64,000 bases of DNA from Magnolia sinica (lineage: Eukaryota > Streptophyta > Magnoliopsida > Magnoliales > Magnoliaceae). Shown here one piece after another: positions 57,788 to 64,000 of the stretch. How positions within the stretch are numbered: position 1 is the stretch's first letter; each line of letters opens with the position of its first letter. The translations under genes and the position numbers were made by a program. The DNA is taken from NCBI RefSeq assembly GCF_029962835.1, contig NC_080590.1, positions 56,604,001 through 56,668,000 on the forward strand, written 5' to 3'. The notes under the pieces are model-generated. The model worked only from the letters and a program-made list of their open reading frames with translations. It was not told the DNA's origin and did not search any database.

Positions 57788-58120
57788 TGTTCTTTTTTCG
57801 AAAGGCAATAATTTTATTAGATAAGTGGCCAGAGCTTAAAGAATACAATATACATCAAAAGAGAGGAAACTGATAGAAGCTATCTAGCTGTTTTAAAAGC
57901 ATTTGCCCATCCCATTACATTCAAGTTAGCCCTATTGAATATATCCACTACCTGACTACTTTGATTCCAAAAATGCATGTTCTTTCTCTCCTCCCACAAA
58001 GCTCGGGTTCTTGCCAACAGAGTTACCTCCCATATTGCCTTCCCTTCCTTACCATTACACCCCCAAAAAAAAAAAAAAAAAAAAACAACATGCCCAAAAG
58101 AAACTTTCAATGGTTCCTAA
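57788..58120 (-). mobile_element. LINE 3'-end fragment (minus strand)
   Basis: On the minus strand the open stretch reads WEVTLLARTRALWEERKNMH and VMGWANAF, as in the C-terminal tail of plant L1-type ORF2. It is followed by AATAAAATTATTGCCTTTCG and an A-rich tail (57788-57800, T-rich on plus), the common LINE 3' end. The plus strand carries an A22 tract at 58063-58085 inside it. It is a 5'-truncated copy inserted in the RlmN-like gene. Confidence 0.75.
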
Positions 58121-58620
58121 TATGACCCAAGAAATTCCAAGTACTCTAAAAAATATGGATCATTTTCCTTTAATGAAGTGATTGGATAATCTTAGGGTTG
58201 AATCAAACTAATAAGAAATTGCAATGCCTTTTTACATAACAAAAATTGATAAACATGTGGGTAATGACTTTTTTTTATCCTTCATGGTAAGCATTAGAAA
58301 GTGTGCAAAAGATGCATAGGTAGCTAACTATCTGGGCTGTGAGGCCCACAGGTCCAACCATAATCTTTAAAAGGCCTCTCCGTTTAATTACAACGTCTTT
58401 TGAAGTGTTTGTAATTTGTGAAGTGGTAGAACCCTATTGCACCATACAGTTGTGTATGTTGGTTTCTAGAAAATCTCTGTCTCTAAATATCAACCATAAA
58501 AAAAATAAAAATAAAATAAAAAATCAATCGACTGCAAATACTATGAAAATATTGGAAGAGATGTTAGTGTCCCCAAGATGAAGAAACCTGGAGATTGAAA
58601 AACCAAAAAAAAAGAAAAAA
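58121..58620. other. AT-rich interval, no recognised gene
   Basis: Probably RlmN-like intron or decayed LINE. An open frame at 58339-58581 has no recognised domain. Confidence 0.45.
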
Positions 58621-58915
58621 AAAGATGGTAGCAGGACCATTCAGAGCTTACACTCTCATGTTTAGAAATTACCTAACCGAATCACAATGCCAGACCTACA
58701 CAATTTGTTAGATATTGGCACAAGCATGGGGCAAAGAAACCAATGCTAGCGTAAGAACTCTCTTAGTCACCGAACAAGTAAAAGGATTGATACCCATCAG
58801 GAAGAACTCTCTTAGTCAGGCACAAGTTGGGGAAATACCTTTCTAGAGAGAGAAGATTGACGGAAGAAGACTAACCGGCGGAAAGAGAGAAGCCGGCCTA
58901 GTGGCCCTACCTCCC

Positions 58916-61189
58916 ATGAGAGGTAAGTCACCAACGAGAAAAGAGGGGGCTCCCATTCGTCCTCCTCGTCGGGAGTCCCCAAAACCCACCCAATGCCAAC
59001 CTTCTGCCAGAGTAACCACCTCAAACAGGTCAGATTTTAGCCTTTTTGTAGGAAATATTCCATTTGATTATTCCAGGGAGGATATTTGGGGCATTTTCAG
59101 CAAATATGGAAGGTTGTTGGACATCTACATCCCCACTCTCCCAGGCATTGCGAAACCTAGGGGATATGCTTTTGTTAGATTCAGATATGAACAGGATGCT
59201 ATGGCGGCGAAGGATGTTTTAAATGACGGATGGATCGATGGTAGAAGCATAGCAGTCATATGGGCAAAGAACAGACGGTACATCTCAATGACTGAAAAGG
59301 AAAACCCCTCCCCTGTTCGGGCGGCAGGGGTCAAGAAGGTCGGAGCCCATGACAATAACTCATATACTACGGTGGCTTCGGGTATTCGTCTTGGATAAAA
59401 CGATAGAAAGGTTCATGGCTCCCCACTGGGTGACCCAGGCATTTCCCCTAATCTCACCTCTACGGCAGACCTGAGAGCGGTCGCGCACGGCCTGTAGGTG
59501 CTAAGCCTCGCTCTTGTCGGAGTGGCATCTGATCCTTTGGTTTCGGTATTGAGGGTGATAACAGCAATCAGAGAATCTACGTTCAAGTCTTCTGCTGTGG
59601 ATGTTATCAAGATCTCGCCAATCAAATTCCTAATCATCTGAAAAGCAAACCAGAATTTGAGGAGTTCCTGAAAGACAGTGATTTACACCGCCGGATGGGG
59701 ATTATTTCGGTCTACCCATGGAGTCCTGGAGAATTTGCAGGTAATGAGGGAATTTGGATTAGGTTGTATGGTATTTCGGCGCATGCTTGGATGGAAGTGG
59801 TTATTTTAGACCTTGGTAGCTATTTTAGGAAGGTAACCCAGGCAGATGAAATCAGTAAATATAGTCTGTTTCAGGTTCATGCTTGCATTAAGGTTATCCT
59901 GCACTTGGGAATCAATTTGTATCAAGTGCTGACTCTCCATGTGGCAGGCAAGAATTACCCGATTGTTGCCGAAATTGAATCTAGGCTGTTATGGGAGCCA
60001 ACAACTCCCACTCCAGCTGAGCCAAAGAGTCCGTCTGTTAGCAATGAAGGGACCAAGGATTGGGTCTTTAGTGCATTTTGTAAGCAGAATGTTGATGCTC
60101 AGCCCAGCTCCAATCGGGTTGAGGATGTGTTTGGGGAGTTTATGGTAAGGTTGCAGGCCCCTATGCTCTACCTTCCAGAGGCCACTAATATAGATTTAGG
60201 AGGGATGGAGACTCGCCCATCAACCGTTTGTGTTGCAGTCTTAGGGGAGCTATTAGAGGCCATTAATATAGCTTTAGCAGGGATGGAGACTCACCCATCA
60301 ACTGTTTGTGCTGCGGTCTCAGCGGAGCTGTTAGAAGATGTCTCACATATCCCAACTTCAACAAAACAGCCTTGTACCTATTGAACATGTTCAGTTCGAT
60401 ATGATGCAAATTCCACCCTACAGAATCCAACCCCCAATTCAGGCCAAATTGGACCAGTATTTACACAGCGGCGTCCTCTAGAACAGGGTGGAATGCAGCA
60501 TCGGCAAGGTCAGTGAGAACCATATCAAGCCCCAAAATGCGATTGCAGTGGACAGAGTATTTCAGAGATTGGCCACGGACCTGACCTTAGTAGGAGAAAT
60601 CCATCTTCCAGATAAGTCAGACGCGCCATTCTGGCCGTCTCTAAACACTAACCATTTGAGAGGAATTTCCTCCAAATCGGTGGGCTGCTCCCCATTGATT
60701 CAGGAGGAGGCTACTAGAGGTAATGGTGAAGCTGAGGGACCCGAGTTGTTCCCTATCCCTAACCTCTATTGTCATCAGTTTGCTCAGAAAGCCCTCAATA
60801 GCTCTGATTCCTCGGACTATGAGGATCCAGAACCACCAGATAAAACTGAGTGGTCCCCTTGGAATTGTGCTCAGGTGGAGTTGTCCAATTCCTTTTCTCC
60901 CACTCATGTAGGGAGGGTCGATTTAGAAGTCGACCTGTCTCCGTTTTTCTCCGTGGCTACAGAAGGAATGGGGCAAAGAACCAGGGATGTCCCAAATCAG
61001 ATCGGACCGTGTAATAATGAGCAGAGAGTGTGTGTAATGCAGGAAAATTCTCATGAGGTAAGAGAGGAGGAGCAATCTCTAGATCTAAATCATATAAATG
61101 GCAGAGAAGAGAAAAATCAGACGACTCAGGTAACAAGTTATGAAGATCAAAATGGAAAGATCGGGAAGGATTCCATGGGTACTTCCTAG
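58916..61189 (+). pseudogene. LINE ORF1 protein with RRM, frameshifted
   Basis: ATG at 58916 (MRGKSPTRKEGAP). An RRM lies at about 59037-59280 with RNP2 LFVGNI and RNP1 RGYAFVRF. After a broken part, 59695-60384 carries a DUF4283-like segment (VYPWSPGEFAGNEGIWIRLY, GISAHAWMEVVI). The third open part, 60488-61189, is acidic and of no known fold. The frames used are 2, 1 and 2, so there are at least two frameshifts. ORF1 proteins coat LINE RNA. A 78-bp in-frame duplication is at 60181-60336. Confidence 0.82.
60181..60336 (+). repeat. 78-bp tandem duplication in LINE ORF1
   Basis: 60181-60258 and 60259-60336 are direct copies (GCCAYTAATATAG start) that keep frame and encode a 26-residue unit containing GGMETRPSTVC or AGMETHPSTVC. 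Confidence 0.92.
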
Positions 61190-61299
61190 TTACACAAGAG
61201 AATTAGAAGAACCAAGATCCACTACACTAGGGGTGATTAGCGATCAAGATTGCGTAGATTGAAGCGACGTGCTGTGAACATTGGCTATGTTACGGATGG

Positions 61300-62340
61300 A
61301 TAAAATCCTTGTTTAGAATGCTCGTAGCATTGGTAATCAGCGCACCATTAGATCAGCTAAGCGGAGGTCAGGGACTACAATCCATGGGCAGTTGTTATTC
61401 TGGAACAGATGCTCAAACAGGAGAAAAGAGTGGGAATTAGGCCTATCCTTGGGTTATCATTCATCCTTGTCTAATGGGAATGAGGGGGGGTAAATTTTGG
61501 GTGTTCTTTAAGAACACAATCACTTGTTCTATTTTCAGCATGTCTAATCAATCCCTCTCACCCTTTAGAATATTGCAGTCCCTATCTCTCTAACTTTTGT
61601 CTATGCTAGCTGTGCTCGCAGTGTCAGGAGGAATCTGTGGGAGGAACTAGCATCTCTGTCCACCTCTGTGGTGGGGATTTGGGCTATTTGTGGGGATTTT
61701 AATGTGGTAGTTGGGGCTTCAAAAAGAAGGAGCCGCACGTAGATGGATACTGCTAGCTCTTCCGAATTCTCCGAGGCGATCAACAATGCTAGGCTGATTG
61801 ATGCGGGGTTCACTGGGAATCAGTTTACGTGGACCAACAATGAAGCTAGCTTGTCTAGGGTGTGGGCGAAACTGGATAGGGCGCTTATCAATGCTAGTTG
61901 GTCCTCCTTCCCTACGTTTCAGGTCTAACATCTCCCTAGGATCAATTCGAACCACGCCCCGCTTCTCCTAGAATTTCCATCAGCTGTGGCCAGCTGTCTA
62001 AAGCCGTTCAGATTCCAACGGATGTGGATTCAGTATGACTCTTTTCATCAGGTGGTTAGCACAACTTGGAAAAATGCAGCATCTCCCCACCCAGTATATA
62101 ATGTGCTAGCGAAGCTCAAGGCAGTCAAGCAGGATCTCAAGGTGTGGAACAAGAATGTTTTTGGTAATATTTTTTATCAGGTCCGTCAGGCTGAGCGCCA
62201 CCTAGCTGACCTGGAGGCTAGGTGTCAGGGTATGGCAGCAGGCTCTGGACCGTCGACGAAGTTACAGAATGAGTTAAATATCATGTCTAATCAACTCATT
62301 TGCCTAGAGCAGATGCATGAAACCTTTTAGAAGCAAAAGT
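61300..62340 (+). pseudogene. LINE ORF2 endonuclease domain, broken
   Basis: The start ILV-stop-NARSIGNQRTIR near 61305 matches the usual WNVRGIGN opening of plant LINE endonucleases, with a TGG-to-TAG stop. ICGDFNVVVGASKRRSRT lies at about 61685-61740, then FTWTNN, RVWAKLDRALIN and INSNHAPLLLE at 61820-61970. This is an apurinic-type endonuclease that nicks target DNA. The region between 61440 and 61600 is damaged. Confidence 0.85.
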
Positions 62341-63742
62341 CAAGAGTGAATTGGCTGATAGATGAGGACAAAAATACCCACTTTTTCCATGCCTCAGCCA
62401 CTGCTAAACAGCGCAGAGCCTTCATCCGCTCAATCAGATTGGACTTGGGGCAGGATATAGAGGACCTGACAGCATTAAGGCAAGCGGCGGTGGATTTCTT
62501 TGAGCAGAAGTTTTCAACTATCCCAGTTGCATCTGATTTTGATATTTTGGGGACCATTCCACGACTGGTAACGCAGCAGGATAATCTCTTGCCGTCGGCC
62601 CCATTGACTCTGTTGGAGGTCCAACAGGCTGTTTTAGCCATGCCTGTTGATGAAGCCGCCAGCCTAGATGGCTTTTCAGCAGCTTTTTATGCTTCTTGCT
62701 GGGATGTGGTGGCCCAGGATATTCATAAAGTAGTGCTTTTCTTCTTTCAGGGGGTAATCTACCAAGAGCTGTGACAACATCGCTGATATCTCTTATTCCT
62801 AAGTCTCAGTCACCAAAGAGGTTTGCCAACTTCCGCCCGATCAGTCTCTGTAATTGCCTATATAAGATTTTTGCCAAAATCATTGCTACTAGGCTGAATC
62901 AAATCCTACCTCCGCTGATTTCAAAGGAGCAAGGGGCCTTCATCTCTGGTCGTTTCATATCCGAGAACATTGAACTTTTAAGAGACATCACCAGGAAAGT
63001 TCGGGGGGGAAGGGGGGGGGGCGGAGAGGGGGGGGATGTGGTGGTCAAGCTTGATATAGAAAAGGCCTACAATAAGGTGGATTGGGGTTTTCTGAAGAAG
63101 GTGCTTCACCATTTCGGGTTCAATAGTGCTTGGGTGGAGATGGTTGAAAGGTGTTGGGGTAACAATTGGTTCTTAATCTTAGTTATTGGGGAGGCCAATG
63201 GTTTCTTTTAATCATCTAGAGGGCTCCGACAGGGAGACCTGCTCTCCCTAGCCCTTTTCATTATCACGGCAGAGGTTCTCTGTAGGGGTCTCAAGCTTTT
63301 ATTGGACCAGGGCCGATGCACGCCGTTTAAGAGCCACATGGGACGTCCTTCAATCTCCCACCTCTTGTATGCCAATGATATATTGCATTTCCTAAATGGG
63401 GGACTCGCGACCCTTTATGCGACGAAAGATTTTTTGGACTCAGACCAGGCGGCGTCAGGGCAATTCATCAACCTCCACAAGAGTTCTTTTGTCTGTTCCA
63501 AGAAAATGCAAGCGTCCAGGATAAGAGCGATTAAGAGAACCATTGGTATTTCCAAGGCCTCCTCCTCCCCTTTTATGTACTTAGGGGTTCCTATCTCAGC
63601 TGGTAGGTTGAAATCCAGCGCTTTTCGTCCTCTGATGGAGAGAATCGAAGGCAAAATTAGTGGGTGGTATGCCAAGATTCTTTCACAGGCAGGCAAAGCA
63701 GCTCTAATTAAACATGTGCTGACTAGTATACCAGTTCACTAG
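62341..63742 (+). pseudogene. LINE ORF2 reverse transcriptase domain, broken
   Basis: 62346-62774 holds the pre-RT region (WLIDEDKNTHFFHASATAKQ). 62771-63211 holds RT motifs LIPKSQSPKRFANFRPISLC, KEQGAFISGRFISENI and KLDIEKAYNKVDW (motif A aspartate kept). After a stop, LRQGDLLS (motif B) is near 63222. Motif C reads LLYANDIL at 63362-63385 where YADD is expected, so one catalytic aspartate is Asn. A thumb-like part with YLGVPISAGRLKSSAF follows. Confidence 0.9.
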
Positions 63743-64000
63743 CAGCTACCCATGTCCCAATACAGGTTCTGAAAGCCCTAGAAGCGAGTGTCGCTAATTT
63801 CTTTTGGGGTTGGTCGTAGGGTAGGTGGAAAATGCACTAAATCAGTTGGAAGAGGCTTGCGGTTCCTAATGTAGAGGGTGGATTAGGCTTCAGGTGATTG
63901 GAGGAAGTCATGAAGGCTTATCGAATGAAGATGGTGTGGGTTATCCTGTCCTCCAATCACAACTCTTTGTGGAGCTCATTCATGGCCGCCAAGTATCGAC
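63743..64000 (+). pseudogene. LINE ORF2 C-terminal part, continues beyond window
   Basis: After a stop at 63740-63742 the frame resumes with blocks such as FFWG and WKRLAVPNVEGGLGF, the linker before the zinc-binding tail of plant L1-type ORF2. It is cut by the window end. Confidence 0.7.

Larger units (their letters stand above)
58621..64000 (+). mobile_element. L1-type LINE, decayed, runs past window end
   Basis: A plus-strand non-LTR retrotransposon with ORF1 (58916-61189, RRM and Asp/Glu-rich parts) followed by ORF2 (from about 61300: endonuclease, RT, linker). The 5' edge is uncertain. Stops and frameshifts occur throughout. The element lies downstream of the last visible RlmN-like exon and may be in its intron. 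Confidence 0.88.

Overview
The window is repeat-dominated nuclear DNA from a flowering plant. Nested LTR retrotransposons, a CACTA (En/Spm) DNA transposon and L1-type LINEs cover nearly all of it. The only host-gene material is three exons of an RlmN-like radical-SAM RNA methyltransferase, now a pseudogene, plus two gene fragments carried inside the CACTA element. The GGGCCCACC-rich long LTR reminds me of magnoliid and tree genomes, but that is only an impression. No CRISPR array, rRNA, convincing tRNA or bacterial feature was seen.

Left block (1-18.5 kb). A minus-strand Ty1/copia element (copia-1, SIRE/Maximus-like, 1-10418, left LTR cut by the window edge) lies inside a plus-strand Ty3/gypsy element with a chromodomain (gypsy-1, 10419-17031, only its 3' half and 4.3-kb LTR visible). 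That in turn lies in a fragment of a CACTA TNP2 transposase (17032 to about 17600).

Central block (18.5-57.7 kb). An RlmN-like exon at 18536-18637 and the next exons at 57071-57157 and 57620-57735 flank one CACTA element, 18686-56918, bounded by a 3-bp TCT duplication. Removing the element leaves an intron of about 197 bp, which supports the boundaries. The CACTA element holds a TNP2 gene (24193-38572), a second transposase gene of the plant Ptta/En/Spm (Transposase_24) type (38899-53680), a captured adenine phosphoribosyltransferase exon (23000-23092) and three captured clathrin heavy chain exons (54674-55213). Two LTR retrotransposons landed in it later. Copia-2 (26996-37590, target duplication CTATC) splits TNP2. 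Gypsy-2 (39786-52964, target duplication AAATG) splits the Transposase_24 gene.

Right block (57.7-64 kb). A short minus-strand LINE 3' fragment and a long, decayed plus-strand LINE (ORF1 with an RRM, ORF2 with endonuclease and reverse transcriptase) fill what was probably the next intron. The LINE runs off the window end.

No gene in the window looks intact. Many of the lesions are C-to-T or G-to-A type (TGG to TAG/TGA, lost GT/AG splice sites, YADD to YAND), as expected of old, methylated repeats. The most unusual signals are dense arrays of about 16-bp palindromes in the copia LTRs and ahead of their extra ORF, a related extra ORF present in both a copia and a gypsy element at different positions, and the gene-capturing CACTA element splitting a host gene.
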